A stretch of DNA of 64,000 nt, taken from the NCBI GenBank assembly GCA_013146195.2, contig CM028378.1, positions 83,262,295 through 83,326,294 on the forward strand. The letters are read 5' to 3'. The notes below the pieces were generated by a model. It searched no databases and had not been told where the DNA came from. It worked only from the letters and a program-made list of their open reading frames with translations. The number at the start of each line of letters is the position of its first letter. The first letter of the stretch is position 1. This DNA is from Codonopsis lanceolata. Lineage: Eukaryota > Streptophyta > Magnoliopsida > Asterales > Campanulaceae. Shown here piece by piece: positions 22,578 to 34,564 of this stretch. The translations under genes and the position numbers were made by a program.

Positions 22578-23178
22578 GGTCCTTTTCTCCTCACTATTTG
22601 GTCAATAGTGGGATATGGTCTCATGTTAGTGCCACCTAGCCTAATCTTGAGCTCTTATTTCTCATCCTAGGTTGGATTAAGGTAACGAGTACTCATTAAA
22701 AGAAGACTGATGAGTTGTGATCATTTGAGGACTAAACCCATAGTATGATCAATTGGGGGTTGGACTCGGATTTTTGCAATAACAGTTCGATTCACGTTTC
22801 TTGTTACACATGTTTATTTACGAGCATTTATGTGAAAGACAATATGCTATGTGATTTATGTGAGATTATGTACTTTGGTAACTAAGTACGTGTTTAATAT
22901 TGGTATACTATTATGATACCATGATTTATATATATATATATATGCTTGTGCATTATGCCATGCCATTCCATGATATGCCATACAGTTGCATTTAGTAACT
23001 TACTGGGTCATTATGACTCACTCCGTGTGTTTGTTTTCCTTAGTTTGTGCAGTGATCTCGTTAGTATGTGTGGCGACTGCGGATTAGTGATTTCTAGCAA
23101 GTGGTCTTCCGAGCAATAGCTTGGAATTATTATTATTGTTGTATTTATCCATCTTGTGAGATACAGATGTAAAGTTAT

Positions 23179-24409
23179 TGTTAGTCCCAAAGGGCACAAT
23201 AATAAGCTAGAAGGGGGTGTTGAATAGCTTATTAGGCACTTAAAACTTTTAGTATAAATTCCTAAAACAAGCACTTGCAATCTATTGAAAAGATTGAAGT
23301 AGCAGAATTTTTGTAAGGAAGACAGTTCAAGTCTGCCGGTGAAGCACTACCGGTAGACTTTGCTGAATACTCAAGTTTTTCTACTGAAGCGATAAGTAAA
23401 GAGATATGAAACAGTTTAAAGCAATAAGCAACAGTAAAGAAGGGACACAAGTATTTTGAGATGGTTCGCACTATAAAGAGTGCTACGTCCACCACCAAGG
23501 CAGTCAACCTTGGATTTAAAATGTGCACTATGTTTTTCACTAGTTCTATTACAAAGAAGTCTAATGAATCGTGTACAAAATATTTGACTTGTGTTTGGGG
23601 GTGGGTATTGAATATCTGAATAGAATATTCAATGGTGCAGAAGAATATAATAAAGAACAACAATAAGAAGCAAAAGATAAAGTGATGATGCATATCTTCT
23701 TGTTGTTGTTGAGGACTTCGTTGATCAGTTTATGATCTCTTGAATGCACTGAGTATTTAAATCTTGATGTTGTTAAGAATATTCAGAGCAGTTGTTTCTT
23801 TAGGCTTTAATGGTCGTATTTATAGTTGGGCATTCTTGAGATCGCTGGAGAAGACAAAGAGAGTAACGAATTTATTAGGTTGAATGCATTAAATGCATGG
23901 AGCTATCTTTGGGGATTTCGTCTTCACGATCTTGAGGGGAATAGCGAGAGAGTTGTTGCGGCTAGTAGGTGAGCAGTATGAGCAATCGAGTTGCGGACAC
24001 TGCAATAGTTGGTAATGCAAGTGTCGGTCTGTTCACTGTTCACTGTCAGGTGAAGGTGAAAGTCTTTGTCCTTTCTTTCTTAGAAGTTAAGTGTTGATAG
24101 AAGATTGATTCAAATTAAATTCAAACTGATAAAGGTTGAATTTAATTAATTCACTAAAAGCTTAATGACTGGACACGTCATGCTTGAACAAATGCAGACA
24201 AGGTCTGCTGCTGGAGGCTGATTGAAGTCTTACGGTGAAGCCTTCAGCTGAAGTCTTCCACTGAACATGTGAAGTTTAAAAATCTATTCTAAGGCAAAGT
24301 TCTATGCACAGTTGCCACGCTAACTGGTACGCACCCCAATTAGCCACTAAGCATAGAACCTAATGTAATGAATGAACAAATGCAAATCAAAATACAATGA
24401 GAAACAACA
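23179..24409 (-). repeat. 3' LTR of copia C2 (1231 bp)
   Basis: Plus-strand reading starts TGTTAGTCCC and ends GAAACAACA, the reverse complement of the C1 LTR borders. A TATA box CTATAAATA is at 23825-23817 (minus). Between about 23900 and 24070 it differs strongly from C1, in part at CAG/CTG sites. Confidence 0.92.
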
Positions 24410-24423
24410 ATCTCCTCCTATTT
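24410..24423 (-). promoter_or_regulatory. Polypurine tract of C2
   Basis: AAATAGGAGGAGAT on the minus strand, identical to C1, next to the LTR border at 24409. Confidence 0.85.
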
Positions 24424-24833
24424 GCATCTGGTCATCATTGAGAAACAACAACTATTTGAGGGCTATGAAAACTTTTAGGATTGATAATAGTATGTCAAAA
24501 AAAATTAGTTTAAAGCTAAAGCTGAGACATCAAAAAGTAAAACACCTCTTTTATCAAAAAGTAAAACACCTCAAGTGTAACAACTAATCTAAGTGCTAAG
24601 AAACAAAAGAGATGAAGGAACAACACAAAGATTAGTAATAAACAGTTCAAAATGGATTTAAACTGAATGTTTAAATTCTAAAAAGATATATATGAATTTA
24701 AGTAACATGAATTTAAACAGTACACATTTTTGAAAAGCATAAGCTTCTATATTTTAAACGAGAAGTTTAATTGTACAGAGTTTACAAAAAACTTAGATAG
24801 ATACAAAGGATTAGGGATAGAAAAATATACGAG

Positions 24834-27800
24834 CTACCACGGCCTTTTCCCTTTTCCTTTGTCTGTTTTGTCAGATGCTTCTCTTACTCTTCGTTGGCAT
24901 TCGAGTTCTTCAACTCTTCTGGTGTATTCATCATCGGCAAAGGTTGGAGGTCTGGTGGAGCGAGAACGGTAGTCGAGCTCTTTACGAAGTCTGTTGTTCT
25001 CCTTCATCAGAGTTCGGTTTATAGACCGCAGTTGTCTCTCCTCCGTGATGGCCAGATCACGCTCACACTCGATATTGATCTTATCATGAGATGAGTTGAG
25101 AGCGATATCGCTAAGTTCCAGAACATGAGGGCGTCCATGACCTAGATGAAGAGTTATGCTATGGAAGAGCTGCCAGAAGAGAGTTGAGCAGAGTCTGACG
25201 CATTCCGTGCATTGAGCTTCTATGTTGATTTTGATATAAGTGGACTCGTGCCGCATTTCTCCAAATTTGGTCCACACATCCTCTTGAAATTGATGAAGGA
25301 TGGCGGCATTTCTGTCGGCTACCTTGGACGTTGCAGCTGCAAGCTCAGCAGCAGCTGTGGAGATGCTAGTAAGCTCTCCTAGTCTGTTGTAGATAGCGTC
25401 CAGGCGGTTGAGAATTTCGGTGTTGGACGATTGTGATAGAGAAGGGTCGAGACCAATGTGTACGTGCTCAATGCCGGCAGGCGAGGCGGCGTCGGCAGAG
25501 GAGAGAGGGCGGAAGGGCTGCTGGAGAGGTGGAGTAGTGAAGCTGGAGGAAAAAGAGTCGCGGAAGGAAAAGTATGGGTGGATGATGAGTTGGACTTGGG
25601 GGGAGAGGGAGGAGGGGATGGTGGTATTTCGATATCTGTGTCCGAATGATCATAGATATCGAAAGGGTTAGGTAGGGGTTCAGTTGAGAACCAGACGGAA
25701 GGGGAGGAGGTTTGGGAAAGAGTTATGTCACCGACGAAAGTTCAAAGATGAACTTCGTGGTAGCAGAGGACAGGATGGGTGGATACCAGGGGGTTAGGAT
25801 CATGGGAATGGTTGGCTTGGTTCTGAGGGTGTGGTCTAGTTTCATTCGGATGGTGTAGTTGGGTTGGTTGGAGTTTGAGGGGATGAAGATGGGGTAGAAG
25901 GGTTTGGAGAGTAGTTGAAGGGTGAAGGAGGGGCTGGGGAGGCTGATCTGGTAGGCTCCTCCTGAGTTGATGGCTCCTCCTGTGTTATTGGCTCCTCCTG
26001 AAGGATAGGCTCCTTCGGAGGGGTTGAATCCACCTGAGTAGATGACTCAGTAGGATTGGGTTGTGAAGAGTTAGAAGGTTGGGTGCCGTCAAACTTCCTT
26101 TTCTGCCATAGTAGTTGAATAGGAGGTTCAGCTGCTTCATCGGCAGAGTTTGAAGGGTAGGCTGGAGGTTTGGTGGTCGATAGACCTTTACGTAGCCTTC
26201 TACGTTTAGGCTTGGGTGACACTGAAGGTTGGTCAGAAGAAGGTTTACGTTTAGGTGCTTGGGATGGCTGGGGAGTGGAGGTTGTTGGTTTAGGGTTAGA
26301 TGGCTGTGGATGGGATGTTTGTCCATCAGCGGCAGAGGAGCTGCCAGCAGACTTGTCACGTCTACTGGCCTTCAGTTCCTACCAAATCCATTTGGCCTGA
26401 AGCTTGTCTAGATTCGCTGCCTGTCTGGTCGTGTTGGCAGTAATAGCCTTGGTCTTGGTAGCTATATCAGCCAAGTCTTTTGTTTCATCTGGCGAGAAAC
26501 CAGTCGCCTTCTTGGCCTTAGCAGCCTATCTTCGTTTCAACAAGAGCTCAGACTCATCAGCTTAGTCTCTGACTACTTGTTGTATGTCATAGTCAACGGT
26601 AGAGGTTGGCTTCTTGGGAGCTCTTTTGCCTATACGAGCAGCTTTTCTGGCTGCATCATACGTGCCCATATCGAAGTGTGTAACCATCATAGGAGATGGC
26701 ATGGCTATCTTTTCAGCATTAATTTTCGATAGACCTCGTTGTTGCCGCCTCTTGTTCTCGTACTCAATGTACTTGTTAAAGAAGGTGGCAGTCATCTGCT
26801 TGTCCTTGGACACATCTATGAGCTCATCTTTGGTAATGGTAGAGTTGATTTCTTGTGTATCCCTTAACAGGGAGTTGATGAGCCAAACAAAGGGCCTTTT
26901 GTAGGATGGACTATGCTTCACGTTGGTAATGTAGTTTCTCAGCTCGTTGGAGATAATAACATCGTAGTTGAGGTGAGTCCTCCGGCAAATGGTGCTGGTG
27001 AGATTGAGCTATTGGACTGTGAAGTTGTCATGCGCTCCATTCTTGAACAAAAGAGATTTGTCCAGCAGATGACTGGAACAGTAGACATCCAAGGGAAAGA
27101 CATTTCTCAGCATTTTCCTTGAGGTTCCCTCGGAGTGTTGGTTCCCCTCATTGCTTCCCAGGATCTGTTAGCCTCATAATGGATATCTCAATGTCGCCGT
27201 CGTAGTGAACACCAATGATTTTGGATATCACTCGAGCAGATAGAGAGAAGGGGCATCCACGAATCCAACCACAAATTACAGAAGGAGTCTGTGGATTTAT
27301 CTCCATGCGCTGATAGAATTCCTCAACGAGAAGATTGCTGTAGTTTTTGTCATGGAGATAGAAGAGAGGTAGAATACCGGACTCGTTCATATCGTCGCAC
27401 ATTTTAGCCTCGGCGACGAATGATCTAACAGTTTCCAGGTCAATGCACATGCCTGGCAGGTACATTTTTTTGGTCCAGCTCAATAATAATGTCGTGCGGA
27501 GGAGGATAGAGAGGAAACCCAGGGAGGTTGATAGAAGGGTTAGGATGAATGACGCTTTCAGGGTCAATCAACTTCCTTCTGCCGGTATTTGACTTTGCAG
27601 ATGTTTTCACCTACGAAAGACATTTTCAGAAATTAGGGCTTTTCTTGAAAAAGAACAAACAACCAAAGATTTCATTTTTAAGAAATAATTTTTTTGAAAG
27701 AAAAGAAATTGAAACCCTTGAATGTTTGGACAGTAAAAATCAGAGAAACATTAACAGATAATCCTCGAAGAAATGAGTATCTAAAGTGCAGAGAGAACTG

Positions 27801-27953
27801 TTAGTTTCAAAGATTTGAAAAGAACAACAATGGCGGAAACCGTCAAGATACGCAAAGCGTCTTTTCGGATTCCTCAATATAATGACTAGAAAGAAGAAAT
27901 ATAAAGCATAAATCAATGGATAGTCAACTAGAGAGTAGTGAAACGCTTACCAT
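24834..27953 (-). pseudogene. Env-like ORF of C2 (frameshifted), intron after the ATG
   Basis: Start ATG at 27953-27951, intron 27950-27611, then the second exon opening GTGAAAACATC as in C1. The N-terminal domain is visible in 27567-27148 (VEEFYQRM and CGWIRGCPFS segments), followed by a helical segment with KDKQMTATFFNKY (26921-26562), a Pro/Ser-rich middle (26359-25300) that ends in a repeated motif of the type QEEP, and a C-terminal coiled-coil-like part (25277-24834) ending GKRPW. Frames change several times. The Pro-rich middle varies most between copies while both ends are conserved, as in a stalk between two structured parts. Function unproven. Confidence 0.75.
27611..27950 (-). other. 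Predicted intron directly after the env-like start codon (C2)
   Basis: Donor ATG|GTAAGC, acceptor TTTCGTAG|GTGAAAAC; 340 bases. Positions and borders match C1. Confidence 0.7.
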
Positions 27954-28100
27954 TGTTGCTGTAAGGAAGAAGAAGCAGATTATAATTGACGAGAATGAGG
28001 GAGCAGTTGTAGAGAAGAGAGGAGGGTTTGAGTAGAGAGAGAAAAATCAGAGAGAGTGGGGGGGGGGTTCGTAAAGTTTGTGAAAGAACGGGTCAAAGTC

Positions 28101-28108
28101 TATTTAAA
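28101..28108 (-). promoter_or_regulatory. TATA-like box upstream of the C2 env-like ORF
   Basis: TTTAAATA, followed by GACTTTGACCC, about 150 bases before the ATG at 27953. C1 has TTTATATTGACTTTG at the same place. Confidence 0.45.
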
Positions 28109-28377
28109 GAATGAGAAAAGTCATTTTAGCGGAAAAATACCTTCGATGATTGACAAGTGTCTGTCAAAAGGTTTTTAGCTTAAGATATTTTAAAAAAACT
28201 TAACAAATAAATAACTTTTAACCCCTTTGCCTTTTTAGAAAACCTTTTACCCTCTAAAAGACTTAAGCAGTTTGAAGTACTAACCTGGATTTAGAGTGAT
28301 TGAACTATTTCAAGAGCAAGGTTAGTAATAATTAAGTCTACTGGTATGAAAGAGAACTTAAGAACTTAAGAACAAAT

Positions 28378-30045
28378 TTAAGCAATAGGATCAATCATAC
28401 CAAGATTTCTCCTTAAATAAGCAAACCTGGTAGCATCCAGTGGTTTAGTGAGAATGTCAGCCAATTGATGTTTAGTTGGAACGTATTCCAAACTGATGTT
28501 ACCTTTTTCCACATGATCTTTGAGGAAGTGATAATGGATATCAATGTGTTTTATCTTTGAGTGCATCACTGGATTCTTTGAGACTGAAATTGCCGAAGTG
28601 TTATCACACATGATGGGGCAATGTGTAGTCTTTATGTTGTAGTCCACGAGTTGCTGCATCATCCATAGTAGTTGAGAGCAACAGCTGCTCGCAACAATGT
28701 ATTCTGCCTCAGTGGTAGTGTTTGCAACTGATCCTTGTTTCTTGCATGACCATGAGATAAGTCTATTTCCAAGAAATTAACAAGTCCCACTGGTGCTTCT
28801 TCTGCTAACTTTGCAAGCTGCATAGTCTGTATCTGCATATCCAACTAGATCAAGGTTGTTCCGTTTTGAATACCAGATGTCTAGATTTGTAGTGGTTGAA
28901 ACATATCCAATGATACGTTTAGTAGCAAGCAAATGTGATTCCTTTTGATCTGCCTGAAATCTAGCATAAAGACAAACAGCAAACATTATATCAGGTCTAC
29001 TGGCAGTAAGGTAAAGAAGTGAACCTATGATTCCTCGATACTTGGTCACGTTCTCTTGCTTTCCCTTCTCATCTTTGTCAAGGTGACAGTCGATAGACAT
29101 TGGAGTCTCGAATCCGTTAGCTGAATCAAGACCAAATTTCTTGATGAGTTCCTTTTGCATATTTGGTTTGGCTGATGAAGATCCCATTTGAAGTCTGTTG
29201 AATCTGAAGTCCTAGAAAGTAGGTGAGCTCTCCCATCATGCTCATCTCGAACTTGCTTTGCATTAGCTTCTCAAATCTTTTGCACAGGCTTTGATTTGTT
29301 TATCCAAAGATGATGTCATCCACATAGATTTGTACCAGAAGAGAATGACCTTTGTGCTTGAGGATGAACAGAGTTGTGTCTATTCTTCCTTTCACAAATC
29401 CTTGTTCAATTAAGAACTTGGATAGAGTTTCATACCAAGCTCTGGGAGCTTGTTTAAGGCCATAGAGTGCTTTCTTGAGTCGGTATACATGATCCTGCTT
29501 GTCTTGGATGATAAAACTTGGAGGTTGTTCAACATACACCGTTTCTTGAAGATCACTATTGAGAAAGGCACTCTTTACATCCATCTGATATACTTTGAAG
29601 TCCATGAACGAAACATAGGCTAGAACGAGTCTGATTGCCTCCAATCTAAAAACAGGAGCAAATGTTTCATCGAAGTCGATTCCTTCTTCCTGTCGGTAGC
29701 CTTGAGCAACCAATCTAGCTTTGTTTCTGGTGACGTTTCCATCTTCATCTCTCTTGTTCCTGAATACCCACTTGGTGCCTATTACTGGATGGTCAGTAGG
29801 TCTTTGAACTAAGCTCCACACTTTGCATCTTTCAAACTGGTATAGCTCTTCTTGCATAGCTTCAATCCAGTAGTGATCTTCGATGGCTTCATCAATCTTC
29901 TTTGGCTCGAATTCAGATACGAATGCGAATGCAAACATAGTCTCATTTCGAACTCTATTTCTCGTACGAACTCTTGAGTTGAGATCACCAATGATTTGAG
30001 AGATGGGGTGATCTCTAGTTTCAATAACAGCTGAAGGAAGATCAC
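28378..30045 (-). pseudogene. Copia RT and RNase H of C2 (frameshifted)
   Basis: RT runs from about 29940: KWVFRNKRDEDGN, DETFAPV, MDVKSAFLNSDL, and YVDD (29326-29315). Just after the YVDD loop a 2-base deletion (relative to C1 at about 8770) causes a stop at 29300. RNase H continues in other frames (29187-28777 and 28662-28378) and ends with HQLADILTKPLD. Apart from these breaks the protein is nearly the same as in C1, so the two copies are close relatives. The reading before 29940 is the linker to integrase. Confidence 0.9.
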
Positions 30046-31486
30046 TTCTGGCGAGTTCTTCGCTTAAAGATTCTGGAGTGGGTAGAGAAGGAGATTAACC
30101 AAAATTAGGTTCTGAAGATATAGGATCTTTAAGACCTTCATTTTCTGGTGAACAAGAAGGGTAAGTGATCTGCAAAGGTGTTTGGGGGTAGAACAGAAGT
30201 GATGGGTTCGGGGTCAACAGAAGGGTTGGAAGCAGTACCAGCAGAGTTGAAGTCTACTGGTGCATGGTAGGCAGAACTGGAAGGGTCTGCAGTTGGAGGA
30301 TTTTGAGGTGAAGTAGAAGTAGAAGCTTTATTTGTACCTGTCTCAATATTATCAGAATCATTAGCAACATTTGAGCCTTTCAAGGCTCTAATAAATCATA
30401 TTCATCACAAGTAACATGAACAGATTCTATGATTTTTAAAGAAGTTTTGTTAAATATGCGAAATGCTTTTGAATGTTTGGAATAGCCCAGAAAAATTCCT
30501 TCATTTGATTTTGAATCAAATTTACCTCTATATTCTTTTCCATTATATAGAATAAAACATTTACAGCCGAAGATTTTGAAAAATCCTATGTTTGAGGCTC
30601 TTCCTCTCCATATTTCATATGAAGTTTTATTATGAAATTTATTTACCAGGGATCGATTCTGGGTAAAACATGCAGAGTTGACAGCTTCTACCCAGAAGTA
30701 TTTCGGAAGTTTAGCTTCTGCCAACATAGTTCTTGTTGTTTCAATGAGTGTTTTGTTCTTCCATTCAGCTACACCAGTCTGTTGAGGAGTTTCGGCAGTA
30801 GAGAAGTTGTGGCCGATCCCGTGGTCATCACAATATCTTTCCACACCATTGTTCTTGAATTCGGTGTCGTTGTCTGATCTAATGTCACTTATGTCTTCAA
30901 GCTTTTGGGTTTGAAGTCTTCTGAAAAGAGCGGTGACTAGATCATATGTCTCATCTTTTAAGGTCATTGTTTCGATCCAAGTGAACCTAGAGTAGTCATC
31001 AACTACTACAAGTGTATACTTGTGTTCAGAGATACTGACTGTTGTGATTGGTCCAAAGAGATCCATATGCAGAAGTTGAAGAGGTCTGGAAGTTGACATG
31101 ACTGACTTGCTCTTGAAGGAAGACTTGGAGAGTTTTCCTAACTGGCAAGCCTTGCAACTTCTGTTGTGGTCGGCAGAGACCGTAGGTAGACCTTTGACAA
31201 GCCCATCTTTGGAGAGCTTGGAGAGGTACTTGAAGTTGAGGTGATAGAGACGCTTGTGCCAAAGCCAACTGTTGTCATGAATGTTGTTATCAACTAGGCA
31301 AAGGCTGGAGGATCTCCCTAGAAGGTTTAAGTCCACGACATAGACGTTTCCTTGTCTATTTCCAGTCAGTAATGTTGAGCAGGATTCACGATCTTTGATG
31401 AGACATTGGTTGGAGGAGAATTGACAGATGAGTCCTTTGTCCCAGAATTGAAATATGCTCAGAAGATTGTGCTTTAAGCCATTCAC
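30046..31486 (-). pseudogene. Copia integrase of C2 and its C-terminal linker
   Basis: A 368-residue open stretch (31486-30380). It starts in the protease-integrase junction and contains the zinc-binding GAG-pre-integrase part (WHKRLYHLNFKYL, then CKACQLGK), and the catalytic core: LLHMDLFGPI with the first Asp, IRSDNDTEF with the second, and the TPQQTGVAEWKNKT segment with the Glu (the usual text has N before K-N; here W). The C-terminal part has KIFGCKCFIL and ends ECDEYDLL-like. A Ser/Thr/Pro-rich linker follows (30383-30138). The integrase domain itself is undamaged; the polyprotein around it is broken, so I call it a pseudogene. Confidence 0.85.
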
Positions 31487-31750
31487 TAGGGAAACTTTGT
31501 TGATGAAGAGACTTCCTCTAGTGATTGAGCCTTACCCAATTGTTTTCCCTCTTGCATTGTCACCGAAAATCACCATAGGACCTTTAGCTTCAGTTATATC
31601 TGAGAGTAGACTTATGTTCCCTATCATGTGCCTTGAACAGCCACTATCGAGGTACCAGATGTCCTTATCATCTGAATCTATAGCCATGAAGCAGACCTGT
31701 AAAATTCAAAATAAGCAAGGTCCCCTTTATTTTCTTTTGGGTCCTGAGGA
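31487..31750 (-). pseudogene. Copia aspartic protease of C2 (broken)
   Basis: The active-site motif WYLDSGCSRHM is encoded at about 31655-31625 (minus), followed by the strand with VIFGDNARG (about 31580). Frame is lost on both sides. The protease would release Gag, integrase and RT from the polyprotein. Confidence 0.75.
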
Positions 31751-32938
31751 TTAGGAACCTTTTGGAACCCATACCTGCCTAACCTTGAGAGAACTAGGTC
31801 TCTCAGATTTTGGTGTGAACCTTAACAGGCATTCTAGGGCCAGATGGCCTAAACAGTTGCAAGAATGACATAAGTGAAAGTTCCATGGAGGACTATGATT
31901 AGCTTTAGCTGTAAAGTGCTTGTGACTTTCCTTGTTCTCAACAGTAGCCTTTGGTTCAGCTAGCTTGTTGACATTAGACTTAATTGGTTTCTTTTGAACC
32001 TTCCTTGATTTGTTACCAGCAGACTCAGCCTTGGCTGGTCTGTTGTTAACCTTTTTAGGAGGGTTAGGCAGAATTCCATTAAGTTTATTGTCAACTAACT
32101 TAGGTACCTTAGCCATTTCATACACAAACTTGACAGGTACCACCAGAGATTTTGTAGGTCTACCGCCAGCAGACTTTGTTTAAGCAGAGTTGCTGTCAGC
32201 ATACTTTGATTTCTCTGTCGTTCCTTTGACAAGCTTCTCATTAGAAGCAGTTTCTTTGGCTTTCCCTTTTTGAGCCTTGGGGTAAACGTATGGTACACTT
32301 GTATAACCAAGTCCATGTTTATCCTTGTTTTCGAAAGTTTGTTTTGAAAATGAAGTATCATAAGCGTCCTCGGAGGTTTCACCTTTCTCTGTAACAGAAG
32401 AACATTCAATGCTGGGCTCATCACTATATCCTAAGCCAGATTTATCTCTACTTGGCTTTTGGCTTGAAAGGATTCCTTCAAAGGTTTCCTTGGAGCTGTT
32501 CCAGGAGTCAATTGTCTTTTGCATAGCAATTTTCTCCTGGTCTAGTCCTTTGATGTGCTCAGTTAGGCAATCAACTTTGGCACAAAGAAACTTGCTTTCT
32601 CCTTTTAGCTTGATAGTTTCCTGTTGATAGCTATTGAGAGTTTGAATCTCAACTGCCAGAAGAGATTTCTCAGCAGCAAGCTTCTCATAGTTCTTAGCGA
32701 GTTTTACATAGGCTATTCTAAAGGAATTGAACTCTTCAAGCATTTCTTGATTATCCTTGAGCAATTCTTCCTTACTGAAGTTTTCACAGTTGATCTCACT
32801 TTTAACGAAAGGACTTGATGAGATTTCGACTTCATGTTCAGAGTCATAGGTGGGACTTGAATCATGAGCTATTAAGCATATGTTGGCTTGCTCACAATCG
32901 TCCTCTTACTCTTTTGAATCCGTCTCAAACCATGTAGC
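31751..32938 (-). pseudogene. Copia gag C-terminus of C2, N-terminus missing
   Basis: 32764-32180 is open for 194 residues: a coiled-coil region rich in Glu, Lys and Leu (EKLAAEKSLLAVEIQTL) and then the KPSRDKSGLGYS motif typical of the SIRE and related copia gags. After a stop at about 32180 the reading resumes (32143-31751) through a basic region and a CCHC knuckle CHSCNCLGHLALEC (about 31867-31826). From 32939 on the sequence is LTR E1, so the N-terminal gag core is gone. Confidence 0.8.
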
Positions 32939-33544
32939 TGTAGACACCCCAATTTCGTACCCCTGATGTGTAAATCTGGCATGCGATATCAAGAACTGCT
33001 TAAACTTAACAAAATGTCAAGTTACAGGGTTGAAAATGCAAAAAGGAGAAAGTAAGATGAACAGTGAACTATAGGGGAGGAAAGTGTCAAAAAATTGAGA
33101 AGTTTGAATAGTTGGCGCCGCCCCAAAGCGCCGCCAACATTGGTGCCGCGCACAAAATGCCGAATGTTCGCGTCGAGGTCTTCAACAGTGCCCGCTTCGT
33201 TAACACATTGTACAAATTGTTGAGCGTGAGGTACAAGCCGATGAAGCATGGATTCAACTATAAATAGAGGTGCCAGCTCCCCATTTCGACACCCCTTTTT
33301 CGACGAAGAGTTACTCTGCGTAATTGTTACGCCGAGAACGATCGTCCGATCCCCTTCCCATAAAGCCTCAAAACTCTGTCCAAACTCCACCAAAACACAA
33401 ATCCAACCGATTAAAGTGATCCCTAGCCCTTTAGTTAGGTATCCACTATATTTCCTCGGCCCAAAAATCTCAAAGTAAGTCGTTACTCTGCCCGAGTAAA
33501 TAGGCTGAAACCACCCTAAATAAGTCGTTATTCCGCCCAACCAA
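32939..33544 (+). repeat. LTR E1, partial (family E)
   Basis: It begins TGTAGACACCCC and matches the start of LTR E2 (63357 onward) over its length. A TATA box CTATAAATAG at 33258-33267 sets the plus orientation. GC-rich inverted repeats (GTTGGCG 33111-33117 with CGCCAAC 33132-33138, plus further GCGCC strings) lie about 120-150 bases upstream of the TATA box. It is interrupted at 33545 by LTR B. Lineage is not certain; the neighbouring integrase at 55924 suggests Tat. Confidence 0.7.
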
Positions 33545-34564
33545 TGTAACAACCCGACCCGGATTCCAACAAGAAATCCCAAGGTCATGCCGCTGGAACT
33601 AACTTAATAAGAGGACAAGCACTTGATAAACAGTAGTGCTAGTCAAACAGTCGAGCAAACTCGCTTTAAACATGAACATAACACCGCACTAAAATACGGT
33701 ATTTCAAAAATCGAATCAGCGGAAGCAATATAAGAAAGAAGTCCCAAGCTATGAAGCTCGAAACCAACGACAATGAAACCAAAAGAGACATTATCTCTCA
33801 AACGAGGAAAAACAAAACTCGCGTGCCGCAACATTGCAGACGCTAATCAAACCATCGGCACTCCATGCCGGCGTTTCAACAATGAACCAACCTGATATAA
33901 CAATTACCCAACGGCTAAAGCATATTGGGGTCAACCAACAACTATAAAAACTAGAATAAGGAGATTCCCCCAAAGCTACTGCGTGCCCGGGAGATAACTG
34001 AAATAAATACTAAAACCACAAAAAACAAGGCACGACACAACACGTCGGCCCAAGAAATAACCAATACAAATACCCAAGTATTCTACCCGACTAAAAAGTC
34101 TAAATAACTTTACAAAATGTCGATCTCACAAGAATAACAAAGTACATGAAATCAATGACAATGCTAAAAAGGAACAAGACTCCACAAGCTGCTACTCGGG
34201 AAAGTCGGCTGCTACAAACCCGAACCACACGATCTAACCTCGATCTATCGACCAGCGCCTCAGATACCACGATCTACTCGACCTCTGCCTATCGCCATCT
34301 GCAACTAAAAACAAGTACGAGATGAGTCATAATGATCCAGTACGCTACTACAATATATATGCAACATATAATTATGTAACATAAACATAACCAGGGTGTC
34401 ATTTATAAATGACAGAAAAACCCGTGAAGAGGCGTCGTATCGTTTTGATACTCCACAATATATCCACTCCTTCTTACTTACTAAACCACCCAAATGAACC
34501 GGGTGTAATTCCCTGTTCACACAAAAATCAAATGAATTAGAAGGTAGTTCCCACAAAACATCAT

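Larger units (their letters stand above)
18037..23178 (+). mobile_element. Chromovirus-like Ty3/gypsy remnant D (gag scrap, 3' end and LTR)
   Basis: A gag end with a CCHC knuckle, a microsatellite, a long non-coding stretch, a polypurine tract and a 3.3-kb LTR starting TGTGGCACCC. Protease, RT and integrase are missing, so a large internal deletion has removed pol. The element is cut by C1 on the left (at gag) and by C2 on the right (inside the LTR). Lineage is inferred from the LTR, which shares a conserved segment with solo LTRs A, B and C, and from LTR ends of the type TGTRACRACCCGACCC common in long-LTR chromoviruses (Tekay/Del). Confidence 0.7.
19886..23178 (+). repeat. LTR of chromovirus-like element D, 3' end cut by C2
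   Basis: The LTR starts after a polypurine tract. It carries a possible TATA box (TTTATAAC at 20933-20940), a GA microsatellite, two stretches of the pattern 'GACTCAACRGAGTC' (about 21500 and 21760) and the segment TTTAGTAACTTACTGGGTCA (about 22990) shared in reverse with LTR A. The copia LTR of C2 begins at 23179, so the last several hundred bases are missing; solo LTR A suggests about 0.5-0.6 kb is lost here. Confidence 0.8.
23179..32938 (-). mobile_element. SIRE/Maximus-like copia element C2, 5' end missing
   Basis: Read leftwards from 32938: gag C-terminus with knuckle, protease, integrase, RT, RNase H, intron-containing env-like ORF, polypurine tract, 3' LTR. This is the most complete copia copy in the window and shows the PR-INT-RT-RH order that defines copia. 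The 5' LTR, primer site and gag N-terminus are replaced by LTR E1 from 32939. It was inserted into LTR D; the five bases before its LTR are GTTAT. Confidence 0.9.
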
